This document shows positions 43,147 to 53,270 of a DNA stretch of 64,000 nt, one piece after another; within the stretch, counting starts at the first letter, position 1; each line of letters opens with the position of its first letter. Both the position numbers and the translations under genes were made by a program. The DNA lies in the NCBI GenBank assembly GCA_033032865.1, contig JAWHQI010000019.1, positions 12,194,001 through 12,258,000 on the forward strand. Direction: 5' to 3'. Below the pieces are notes generated by a model. The model was not told the DNA's origin. It was given only the letters and a program-made list of their open reading frames with translations, and made no database searches. The stretch comes from Dactylorhiza incarnata (taxonomy: Eukaryota; Streptophyta; Magnoliopsida; Asparagales; Orchidaceae).

Positions 43147-44491
43147 CCTGGTAGTTCGTGTGGGACTAAGGCGAGAGTTTGGAATACCACTGTGGTGCCG
43201 AATATCCAACATGTGGGGGGTCCACTTGTCCAATATGTGGGGGTCAACCGTAGTCGGGGTCTGAGTCACCTTCATCTCTAACACTCCCCCTTACGTGGGA
43301 CACATGCATAAAGACATAAAGAAACACACAACAAACATTTTGGGCGACATAGAACGACAATACTAATGACTGTTGAAAACACAAAGACGACCAAACCATC
43401 AAGAAGCTTCCTCATTCCGCTTCATCAAAAGCGGCATATCGTGAAAGGGAGGAAATCAGCGAACGTCCGAGATTGCAGCAAGTCGACGAGGTTGACATTT
43501 GTTCTGAAGAAGCTTGTCAAGGATGGAGAGGATGAATCCAAGAGCTCTATGGATGGAAAGAAAGAAGACGGTGGGACATCTTGATGCCAACAACATTGGG
43601 AAGTCCATCGTAATTGAGGAGCCGACAACTGATTTGGAGTGGTCAGCCATTCCAATACACTGGATCAGTAAGTGCACCCTAACGAAACTGCATGAAGAAG
43701 AATGAAATCTGGTGTCGGGGAAGACTGGGTGGGCTGGACGGCAGAGGAAGTCGATGCGACAGGTGCGTCAAGATACAAAAGGAGCAACTGGATCATTGGC
43801 AGGAACGACAAGACATGAACGTCGACTAGAAGGGGACGTCAGCTTAGTCTGGAACGTCAACTGGAAGGGGATCGTCGGCCGCAGTCGGGAACGCCGACTG
43901 AAACGGTAGACGGGATCGACGGCGGGATAAGAAGAAGTCTGCGGGATCTGAGTAGGGGAGAACGTCGTTGAGATCAACATACGAGATCTGTGATGGTTGA
44001 TTGTGTCAATACTGGTCGTCTGCAGGCCATGGATACATGAAAATGAAGAAACGGAAGAACAAACAAGCTCGATGGGAAGATATGTCGTCAAAGTCGATGT
44101 CGTGGATTCCGCGGGAGATCATCGTCGATCCGAGGATCAACGACAGAAAAAGCAGCCTCAACGAGAAATTTTAGGGCGAACTCGGAAGAAAAGCGGAAAA
44201 CGACAACGAGAAATTTCAAGACGCCAGTGTATGGAATTTTAGGGCGAGAAATTTCAGGGAGGAATCAATTTCTGCTCTGATACCATGTTGAAATAATTAG
44301 GGCGAAATAGAAAAATGCATATTATTCTTCTCATAAAGGGGTATTTAAAGGATTAGAAGGAGATACGAAATTTGAATAGACTATGCGGGATTAAACTCGT
44401 ACATACATACTTAAATACACTAATGCGTAGACTAAAATACAAAATTAACTTAATTACGATAAGTTGTTGTGTGTTCGCCGGAGTGGTGACC
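43147..44491 (-). mobile_element. Minus-strand LTR element remnant, non-coding
   Basis: Near 43281 ctctaaca is followed by ctcccccttacg, the complement of a polypurine tract, as at the 3' end of a minus-strand element. At 44274-44285 gctctgatacca is the exact complement of TGGTATCAGAGC and is followed by an LTR start tgttgaaataatt (44286). Between them is about 1 kb without a recognised gag or pol frame. The sequences before 43281 and after 44286 do not match each other, so the two ends may come from different elements or the left LTR may be diverged. Confidence 0.5.
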
Positions 44492-46906
44492 GGAGGTGAA
44501 GGGGATACTCTGGATCCGGAATCGCGGTTGTCTAGGCGGGACTTGCTCGGTGGGAGATAGCTACCAAAATCTCTTACTCAAGACAAGGAACGAGAATAAC
44601 TTTTTTGATAACATTACAATACCCAATGAGTCCTTTAAATAGAGGATACAAAAACATAAAAGTAATTAAGGACACATCATAGTAAAACCTAATGAAACCT
44701 AAGACACGGACTACGACATATAAGATAATAAAACATAATAAGTAAAGACACGTCAAAATAACTGGGCACGTAGCCCATAACATCTCTCTCGCCGTGCAAA
44801 AAGAATTTGACCTCATGCTCAAGGAAGATCGACGATGGTTTCCACTTCACCCGACCCTTTCGTCATCAAAGTCCTCAGAATCCTCCACGTGTAGATGAAA
44901 AGGTTTTTTGCACCGATGGTCACGAGTAAACTGCTCGTCGCAATTAAAACATATTCCCTGCGCGTGCCGGTCAGACATTTCTGTTCGAGACAGATGACAG
45001 ATCTGCGGGGTTTGGGTGCCTTCGGTACGTCCCTCCAGAGTCCTTGTACTGGTGGGGATGTAGGCCTCCTGCGCCAACTGAAGTCTATGGTCGCACAATC
45101 TTGCTAAGCTCATAGCAGTCACCAAGTCTCGGGGAGCCTCGAATTTGACATCTAAACGTAGTCGATCGCGTAGCCCGGCTGTAAATTGGCAACCTGCATC
45201 TCAGTGGAAATTGTCACATGCGCAAGAAGAATATGAAATTGTTCTAGATTGCCATCAATCACCTCTGTCTGATAACATCATGAGGGCCCCCAAGGGGTTG
45301 CTGTGAATCGGGGGGCCAAAGCGCATGTTGCAGGCCCACTTGAAGTCGCACCAGATCAGTCCAAGATTGTCCGCCTGCAAAGGGGCAAGCCATAACTGCG
45401 CGGTATCGAGCATGTTGAAGGAGGCCAAAGTGATCCACTCCGTCACCGCTGTCTGCTGATGACAAAAAATTGTTCGCATCTGGTGAGCCAGCCTAAGACA
45501 TCATCCTTGTCATCATAAGTTGGAAATGCCAACTTGGTGTAATGGTGCATGGTGTTGCCCTCATGTGTATCCTGGCCGGGGGATCGTGTCGAAGAATCAG
45601 CGGTGGAGGAGCCCGACTGCTGCAAGCGTGATCAGTAGGCGGTGTAGTAACGACCGGAATGATGGCTGTCAACTCATTAAGCTTGTTCGTGAGTGTGGTC
45701 ATGTCTTCCCGATGATGCGTTTCGGCCTTTCAAAAGCGTCCCTCTATGGATGTCATGAATGTTTGCATGAGGTCCCTCATATTATCTGTTAGCGCGGTCG
45801 ATCTCCCTATATTGCAAAGTACAGTCGGTGATAAATCAGAAGTAGCACAGGCTAGAGAGTTTGTGATCGGACTGTTGGATTCGTCGGAGATGGCTGATTT
45901 TGAGTTGTCGTGAGAGCGCGACACTTACCTATGATGAGGCACAAAAAGAAGAGTGGCAGATCCAGCGGCCGAAGGTTCGGCGGAATCGCGGACGCGCAAG
46001 GTGGAGCCTGTCGATTGATGCAAGCAAAAAGGGGATGCAGTTTCTGTTTACTGCTCGAGGAAGGCGGTGCTAGAGCGGCGAAATGCACTGTGTGGTGCAT
46101 CGAGCAAAATAAATTAGGTCACTGGGCTCGACAAAAGCAGAAGACGTTGTTGGAGAATGGACGTCGCTGGAGAATGGACGTCGCTGGGAGTGCGACGCGT
46201 CGAGCAGGAGATGTTTCGTGCTTCGGCGATGCAGCGTTGGATGTCGCTGAATGCATCGCTGGACGTCTTAGCTTCGAAGGGAGGTTGTTTAGTTTGTTGC
46301 GTCGACCTGCTTCGAGCGAACACAGATGCCTACAGACGATCAGGAAGACTCGTTCGAGTCTCTGGAGGCTAGGGCTCGTCGAAAGGGGGGTTGCGGATCC
46401 CAAAGGACACCAACGACAACGACGGGCGTTGGCGAGGCAGGAGAGCGGCTGGGAGGCGGAATCATCGGGCTGTAGGAGAACCGTGAGGGATAGCTTGGTC
46501 TTTGGAAAAAAATCAGAGAAAAGGTTCTCGATCGTCAGGCTGGAGAAAAACTGAGAGGAACGTCGCGCGGCTTTGGCGATGACGGCGGCTTCGACGAAAG
46601 AGGATCGAAATGATTATGAGGTGGAGGGGATACTTTGGAGCCGGGACCGCGACTGCCTAGGCGGGGCTTGCTCAGGAGGAGAGAGCTACCAAAATCTCTT
46701 ACTCAAGACAAGGAATGAGAAATAACTCATTTGATAACATTACAAGACCCCAAATGTCCCTTAAATAGTGGATACATGGGCATACAAGTAATTGATGACA
46801 CATCATAGTAAAACCTAATGAAACCTAAGATAGACTACGACATAAAAGACAATAAAACATAATAACTAAAGACACGTCAAAATAACTGTGCATACAGCCC
46901 ATAACA
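44492..46906 (-). mobile_element. Gag-only LTR element on the minus strand
   Basis: LTRs at 44492-44782 (291 bp) and 46617-46906 (290 bp). The right copy starts TGAGGTGGAGGGG, the left GGAGGTGAAGGGG, and both end gcccataaca. The target duplication is TGACC (44487-44491 and 46907-46911). The internal region carries only gag-type protein fragments on the minus strand. Its LTR is related to the solo LTR at 728-1126. Confidence 0.88.
44847..45780 (-). pseudogene. Gypsy-type gag of the minus-strand gag-only element
   Basis: Minus-strand order from the right: YTKLAFPTYDDKDDVLGWLT and RCEQFF near 45540, VTEWITLASFNMLDTAQLWL near 45420, DNLGLIWCDFKWACNMRFG near 45340, then AMSLARLCDHRLQLAQEAY near 45090 and the zinc knuckle GICFNCDEQFTRDHRCKK near 44940. 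This is the capsid-to-nucleocapsid order of Ty3/gypsy Gag. At least three frame changes break it. Sequence upstream (45800-46610) is non-coding leader. Confidence 0.78.
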
Positions 46907-47690
46907 TGACCATTTGGGATTAAACTCGTACACACATTCTTAAAGATATTAATACATAGGATGAAATACAAAATTAACTTAAATGTGATAACTCCAACAA
47001 GAGCTTAGAGAGAGAAAGTAGTTGTGATGGGAGATTTGCCTTGGAATTAGCATGAAGCCTTTGGCATGAAATCTAGAGAGAATATGTTCCTCGGTTTTCA
47101 TGAGCTGGTTTAGAGAGAGAAAATGTTTGAAGGAGAGGAGAGAAACAATGGATCTTGGTTTAGGCTTCTTGAGAATTGTGCCTTTGCATGGATGAAAGAG
47201 AATCATGCAGGAGGAGAGAGTAAATATTTCCTTTGTCTTGGTTGACTACTAGAAAGGAGAAAATATTTATTAAGAGAGAATCTTGTTCTCATTAAAAATG
47301 TAGCCACAAAGCTATAGAAGGCATTAAAAAATCTTTTGGATCCTTGTAGATTATATGGGCACTATTTATAAGCTAATCTATAAAGATATGATAATATATT
47401 TATTTCATTATAATGGCATATTATGACATCCGGTTGCTCTAAAAGTACAATTTTGCATGTGACAAACCCAACGAATCGATTTAGGCCTCAGAAAAAGTAG
47501 AGCTAGACCCGTTTTCATGCCTTTTCTAGGTTATTATATATTTTGACTGATTTAAAAAAAATTAATTTTAATTTTATCTTGATCTTGGATTTGTAACCCT
47601 ATTTTAGTAAACGTGAGATCTATTGTCATGATATCATTATTTTAATATGTATACTTGATTCATTCTTTTTGTTGTAATGGATGGATAGTG
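46907..47690 (+). other. Element remnant and host intron sequence
   Basis: 46912-46986 repeats the pattern of 44383-44460 (ttaaactcgtacayacat, then acaaaattaactta), so it belongs to the element into which the gag-only copy inserted. From about 47010 on the sequence is AT-rich with no recognised signal. Confidence 0.5.
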
Positions 47691-48186
47691 GTGTAATGCC
47701 CCAATCTACTGTGGGTGCGCTACAGGTCTGCAGACCTGTGATCCCAATTCATCTCCACGGATTTGATTGTCCGCAATCGCTAATTCTAATGGCGGGTTGT
47801 TGAGGCTGAGGCTTGAACCCCAGACCTCCTAGATAATGGTGATGAGGACTAGTTTAGAGTTCCCTTATCTAGGAGGTCTGGGATTCATGCCCTAGCCTCA
47901 ACAACCCGCCATTGGAGTTAGTGGCTGCGGCCAATCAGATCCGTGGAGATGGGTAACGCCCCGGTCTACTGTGGGTGCGCTACAGGTTTGCAGACTAGTA
48001 ACCCTAAACCAGCTCAATTGGTGATGAGGGCTAGTTTAGAGCTCCCTTATCTAGGAGGTCTGGGGTTCAAGCCCCAGCCTCAACAACCAGCCATTGGAAT
48101 TAGCGACTGCGACCAATCAGATACGTGGAGATGGGTTGGGGTCACTGGTCTTTTGAATGCACCCACAGTAGACCGGGGCGTTACAC
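47691..48186. mobile_element. Foldback (long inverted repeat) element with tRNA-like B boxes
   Basis: The ends GTGTAATGCCCCAATCTACT and, inverted, GTGTAACGCCCCGGTCTACT are complementary. A gtg triplet flanks both sides (47688-47690, 48187-48189). The left half is a long hairpin: 47745-47835 pairs with 47866-47952 almost base for base. A second, single-armed unit starts at 47954 with the same taacgccccggtctactg. The segment gaggtctggggttcaagccc matches the B-box pattern GGTTCRANYCC of RNA polymerase III promoters, suggesting a SINE- or tRNA-derived core. Confidence 0.7.
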
Positions 48187-48276
48187 GTGGAGTCTTTCTC
48201 TGTGTTTAAATATGTTATTGCTTAATGAAAGAGTTCATTTTTGGAAGATGATTGTATATTTCTACTTCTCTTGCAG

Positions 48277-48502
48277 TGAACTTGAACTCAAGCCCCAAGG
48301 AAGGATTTCCATCACAATTGTGAAAGCAACCTCTTTGAAAAATATGGAAGTGATTGGGAAATCTGATCCTTATGTGACTTTGCATATACGTCCTGTGTTC
48401 AAAGTCAAAACAAAAGTGATCAATAACAATCTCAACCCTGTATGGAATGAAACGTTTGAGCTTATTGCGGAAGACAAGGAAACACAGTCTATCATCTTTG
48501 AG
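48277..48502 (+). CDS. SYT7: Exon of SYT7/CLB1-like protein: first and larger part of the C2 domain
   Basis: A 226-bp exon: one base completing the Ser codon from 37627-37628, then 75 residues starting ELELKPQGRISITIVKATSL. Acceptor cttgcag, donor gtatga. The C2 hallmarks are present: KSDPYVTLHI with a calcium-loop Asp, KTKVINNNLNPVWNETFEL, and EDKETQSIIFE. The upstream loop reads KNMEVIGKSDPY, so the first calcium-binding Asp of classic C2 domains is not obvious, as in other members of this plant family. The C2 domain binds acidic membranes. No stops; conserved throughout. Confidence 0.93.
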
Positions 48503-49261
48503 GTATGATTTAATTCTTTAGTTTCCTTCTATTCATTATCAATTAATATAAGATACAGATTTTTAGTGATTAGAACAAACTTTCAGTTTATAAGCAAGTT
48601 TTTACTGCTTTTTTAAGCCTATTCACTTCATGATGATGCCTGAGATTTTTAGGTTACTAACTAATTGATTTGACTATTCTGAAATCTCTCTTTGGCTATG
48701 TATGCACTATTTTCCTTGTTAGAAAATTTATTTGCATGATTTCGATGCAAAATTGGCTTGTACTTCCAAAAGCAATGGGAAATATTACTTGTGGATCATG
48801 TCTTACTATAGGATTCAGGGATCATTAGAGAAAATATGCAGTGAAATGACCGTCATCTAGTGGTTCTTTTGGAATCTTCAAATAATTTGTTTGTTTGGTT
48901 GGATTATTTTGCTTAGGGGTCATGGGTAGAGATTTAGAATCATAAAGATGTATTGATGCAATGAATCCAAAGCCTTTAATTTGCGAACTCGCTTTATGAT
49001 GCATACCGACCTTACATGGTTATATTGAAAAGTCTTACACTTAGTTTTTTGCGTCAAACAAGAAAGAATGCACCTATCATTAAAATAGCATGTTTGAAGA
49101 ATATGTGATACTTTCCATAAACAAATGGGTTTACCCTTTTCTTTCGTTTATATTGTCAAGTTTAGATGACCATTGTTTCTTGATAAACTTGTTCACATTT
49201 CTTGTAAAATTGTTAGCTGCTGTGCTCAAATCACGTTAGTTCTTGATGCTGCCATTCACAG
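48503..49261 (+). other. Host intron, 759 bp
   Basis: An ordinary-sized intron with gtatga donor and ttcacag acceptor. No mobile element was seen in it. Confidence 0.75.
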
Positions 49262-49429
49262 GTTTTTGATGAAGATGACATTTCACAAGATAAGAAACTG
49301 GGTATAGTAAAGTTGCCCTTGGTTGACTTGGAAGCTGAAACTTCCAAAGAATTTGAGCTTAGGTTGCTACCTTCTCTTGATATGATGAAGATAAAGGATA
49401 AGAAAGACCGAGGGACTATAACAGTTCAG
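49262..49429 (+). CDS. SYT7: Exon of SYT7/CLB1-like protein: end of the C2 domain
   Basis: A 168-bp phase-0 exon encoding 56 residues starting VFDEDDISQDKKLGIVKLPL and ending KDKKDRGTITVQ. The acidic FDEDD segment is the third C2 loop. The donor is cag|gtcagt. In the family the next residues would be a V-H-Y-H-type segment and a Gly/Val-rich tail. No such exon was recognised in the remaining 14.5 kb, so the gene likely continues beyond the window. Confidence 0.92.
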
Positions 49430-49950
49430 GTCAGTAACTCTATTTTCCTATGACCTATGCTAACTTGATATTATGAATTATTACTGGAAAATGATGTAAT
49501 GATATTGGCTTGATCGTTTTTTCTGAAACATTGAGTAGAAACTAGTGTGAAGTTACTAGTATAGACTGTCGTTTCAAAACTTCCATGATGTAAACCAACC
49601 CAATTTTAATACTATGTAAGATCTGTTCTTTTACTTGTTATTCGCACGTGCTTGTTCGCGAAGTTGAATAAAGTGTACTTAATATCTTTGATCATTAGCA
49701 TCTGTAAAATAATTCAAATGTTTCTAAAATCTGATCAGTTCAAATGTTTTAGAGTTACACTAGAGTATAGAACCGATTGGGTGGTCGAGCTAGAGAGAAG
49801 GGGAGGCAAATTGAGTGAGATAATTAAGAGGTATGCATCATGCCCCATTGACTGCTCTAAAAAAACTAATAAAGCATTTGATAATGACAAAATAAGGCTA
49901 CTAATAAAAAAGTCTTATAGAAATTTCTGTTGCTTTATGTGATAGCCATC
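49430..49950 (+). other. Host intron sequence after the last exon seen
   Basis: Starts with the gtcagt donor. AT-rich, without exon-like homology. A 96-codon frame at 49652-49942 has no recognised motif and is treated as chance. Confidence 0.5.
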
Positions 49951-51436
49951 TCTAGCCAACATCTTCTCGTCTGCGTGCTTCTTTGATTGAGCTAACCTGC
50001 TTGCGCGCGTCAATACTCAAATCTTGAAGGTCGACATTGTCCCAAAGGTCAAGTGAGGGAAACTTTTCTTGTGTCAATGCTCCAATACGTGGAGATGTGC
50101 AATATAACATCATGAGTCCGATGAGGGTGGTCCGATGAGGGTGGGGAGTGTCTTTGGAGCAATGAAGCTTCCACAAAAGAGCAACTTTTGCTGGGGTGTC
50201 CTCCTAGGATATTGTGGGTTGTATTGTTGCATGTAGTACATGCCAAATGGGTGCGATTATCATCTCTCTTAAGTGCTTCAAAATCACTCAAAGTAATTCC
50301 ATTCATCTTTGTTGTTGAGGTGCATGCACAATTATTAATATGTACATTGGTCGGTAAAAGAGCATGTTTGATTGCGGTTGAAACAAAGCCCCTTATTGGA
50401 GAGCTCGAGGTACTCTTGATAGGATAATTGAATGGGTTATTTTTTGGGGGTTTATATTTTGTATTGTGGAAGCTTCATGATGGAACTTTGAAGCTGTGGG
50501 AAAAATGTTAGGTTGGTGGATGTACAAGTTGATATCAGAACAGAGTGTTGGTCATGTTGTGAAACTCCTTTCCACAAAAGGCGCTTGCTCCATATATTTA
50601 ATCAAGTGGAGTAGTTGTGTTTGTGTAGGCATGTATAGATATGCTGTTGAATACCATCCAAAAAATATCAAATGCAACTCGGTAGTAAGCCTTAGAACAT
50701 GAGTGACGGTCTTGATGAAGTCGTTGATGTAAGAACTACCAACTTGGATTCATGGGCTGTGCAAAATCGTTCAAACACACTGCCACATTAGTAGATGTCG
50801 TATCGAGTGGTAAGTTCTTCCTTGAAAAGTGTCCATGATAAGTACGAGTAGTTTCACTCCAGCGAATGAAATGGAGGGAACCTTCTGATTTAACGTGTTT
50901 TGCCGGTCAAAAAGTTGTTCAGTAAGGTCAATCCAACCTACGATGTCGGTTTCTCCGAACAACTTGATGTCGAGATCACAAAGGTCGTGTAGATTGGGGT
51001 TGAAGGTGGACTGGAGGAAGACGGTAGTTTCTGCTATATTTCTAGAGGCGAGAAAGTTGAGAGTGGGTAGATATGGAGTCGTTTCGTCGTCGGTGGGCTA
51101 GGCGACCAATCAATATGGTGTTAATATTCTGCAGCAGAATATGGAGGTAGGACAGGGATGTCTCGAAACGATCTGCGTGGATTGAGAAGGAGATGATAGT
51201 GAGATTGTTTTTCTTTCATAGGAGCCCATTGTGTAAGTAACGACCATGAAATGATGTGTGGCGCAAGGAGGTCAGAAGGAATTTGCAGTGGTGAGGGGTT
51301 GACGATGAGAGAACTGGAAACGAGCGGCCTTTGTTGTAGATCGATGAAGGGGACATAGGGTGTTGTAGCCCGTATGCGTAGATCGACTAGGAATGTCGCA
51401 GGATGGTAAATCGATGTTGTAGGAAGGAACACCATA
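49951..51436 (-). pseudogene. Gypsy-type gag and polyprotein tail fragments (minus strand)
   Basis: Minus-strand fragments: near 50950 MFGETDIVGWIDLTEQLFDR and VPSISFAGVKLLVLIMDTFQGR, the Gag capsid region. At the left end, near 50050, FPSLDLWDNVDLQDLSIDAR resembles the last residues of a gypsy polyprotein. The gag start MVFLPTTSIYHP (near 51435) lies directly inside the LTR at 51437. The left LTR was not identified. Frames are broken. Confidence 0.6.
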
Positions 51437-51856
51437 TGTTACGGACGAGAGATTTATACGATGGAGAGATGAGAATAACGATCATTAAAGAACAAAATAA
51501 CATTAAAAGAATAACAAAGAGATACAACTTCGAGAAACAAAATTTTGCTTAACTATCGGGCGCTGGTTCCCAAAAGTCCCTCTCCAAAATGAGAGTACGC
51601 TCAAGGCTTCGCAAGATGCCCCATCACACTCCTAATCCTCTTATATAGATGGAGAGTCATGGCTAATAAGACAATGATTAATATTTAATTAATATACTTA
51701 ATATTATTTAATTAATATCGACTAATTATTTATAATAAATTCTTACAAAGTACATATAATCCTTAAATGACGTGGTTAGTTCCATTGTGCTGAGATGGTG
51801 TCTCCGTGTTCTTCTTTCATCACTGCAAGGTATTTCTCCCGGACGTTTTCGTAACA
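51437..51856 (-). mobile_element. LTR between two gypsy-type internal fragments
   Basis: TGTTACGGACGAG to TTTTCGTAACA, 420 bp, with tcttatatagatgg (TATA region) near 51640. To the left it borders a gag start. To the right it borders the polyprotein-tail side (attaccctcgaaaatcatt). It is therefore both the 5' LTR of the left unit and the 3' LTR of the right unit, the same arrangement as in the array at 6232-21525. Confidence 0.7.
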
Positions 51857-52414
51857 ATATATTACCCTCGAAAATCATTAAGACCAAATTTTTGTCCAAC
51901 TCTTTACCAATTTTGGTGGAACAAATAATTTGCAGAAGAAGGATCGAACGGTGTCGGCCCAATGAAAAGGGTGTGGCCAGAAAGGATGTTTTGTTTGGAT
52001 TAGAGAGGAGTGGGGATTTACTTGTTTGGGTGCTGCCCATGGAAAAGGGAGCCTCAACTTCTGTGGACGATAATGACAAAAGGATAAGTAATGAACGCAC
52101 AACTCGAGGGGTAGGAAACCACAATAGGCATGTGCGACGGTGAGATGTTATCAGTGAAGGTAGAAGGCGGTGTTGCAGGTTTGGTGTACGAGTGACAGTT
52201 AGCCACTGGTGCCGAGTGGACGCCTATGGAAGACACGTTGTAGTTGGATGGGAGATCGTGGTCAGGAAAACCGCAGTTTATTCGCGCTCGACTTGGGAGG
52301 AAGGATAATGGGGCTAGGCGCAAGGAAGGATGGGATGGAGAGATCGAGGTGGATATTGCCGAGGGTGTGTGGGCGGGTTGGTGGAGAATGAAATTGAATA
52401 GATTGGGTGAAGGG
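51857..52414 (-). pseudogene. 3' internal fragment of a second gypsy-type unit
   Basis: Minus-strand sequence next to the LTR encodes LDKNLVLMIFEGNIL, a degenerate polyprotein tail. Further right no protein motif was recognised. The unit is cut off by the LTR starting at 52415. Confidence 0.5.
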
Positions 52415-53270
52415 TGATACGTGCTTCGCGCCAAGTTATTATATTGTCTTTTATTCAAGTCGGGCTTTATTATGTTGTATTTTATTAATTGTTATCTTTA
52501 TTTATTAGTTGTTGGGAGTTAAAAAGTTAGTGGTTGTCATTGTGAGTCTTGTAAGCTTATTTAAAGGCATATGTTGGTGGAATGCAGGTATGCATGAATT
52601 AGTCTCTCCTCTTGGCCCTTGTAAAGTGATTGTGGTAGTTCCCTCTCTCCGAACACATCCTGGTTAGCAGTCGTGCTTCCGGCTCCGCAATACCCTCCTC
52701 CGTAATCTCCACCTTCATCCACCCTCCGGTGAAGCGACCAACGTTCTACGGGTTGACCCGTAATAACTTGATATCGGAGCCATTCTTTTTCTCATCGAGG
52801 ACGACTGATTCTCAACAGATTGCCACTTTTTCTTCATCATCGAGATTTTCCCAGTGCAAGGCCGACGTCTTTCGATCCTGCTTCATCATCATCGTGCTCT
52901 TGGATGCGTCCCTCAGTGTCTGCTTTGACTGATTCTTATTCGTTCCATCGTCGTTCCCTTAGAAAACTACTTCCCAAGCCTTGAAGGCCATCATCGACCA
53001 CATTGTGCGAAGCCGCACGCCCTTCGTTCTCTGCATAGACATCGACCACCTCCCTATCCACAGACATTGTCTACCTTCCCTTCTATCGTCGAAAACAGTT
53101 TAGGATGCGCCTATTCATACCAGAGTTAGCGCCTCCCCCTCGTCGACACAGTCTGTTCGAGCCTCACGGTCCCTCGAGCCTCCCGTGCCCTTCCTTTCGA
53201 GCCAAGAGCCATCAGTCTCGAACAACATGCTCAAAGATCTTACAACTGCCATTACAATCATTACTGTCCC
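52415..53270 (+). mobile_element. LTR with degenerate primer site, truncated copia-type element
   Basis: A TG start (tgatacgtgcttcgcg) at 52415 and an end near cccgtaata at about 52766, followed by ttgatatcggagcc (52768-52781), close to TGGTATCAGAGCC. The downstream 490 bp are pyrimidine-rich leader without a recognised gag. It is cut by the copia element at 53271. No 3' LTR was found. Confidence 0.6.

Noticed and set aside
45910..46554. A 214-codon + strand frame
   Set aside because: It is the antisense of the leader of the minus-strand gag-only element, with no recognisable domain and no splice or promoter context.
47815..48095. tRNA gene
   Set aside because: Only a B-box/T-arm-like segment is convincing. 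No cloverleaf with acceptor and anticodon stems could be drawn.
49652..49942. Candidate further exon of the C2 gene
   Set aside because: The 96-codon frame has no similarity to the expected tail and no suitable acceptor-donor pair in phase.
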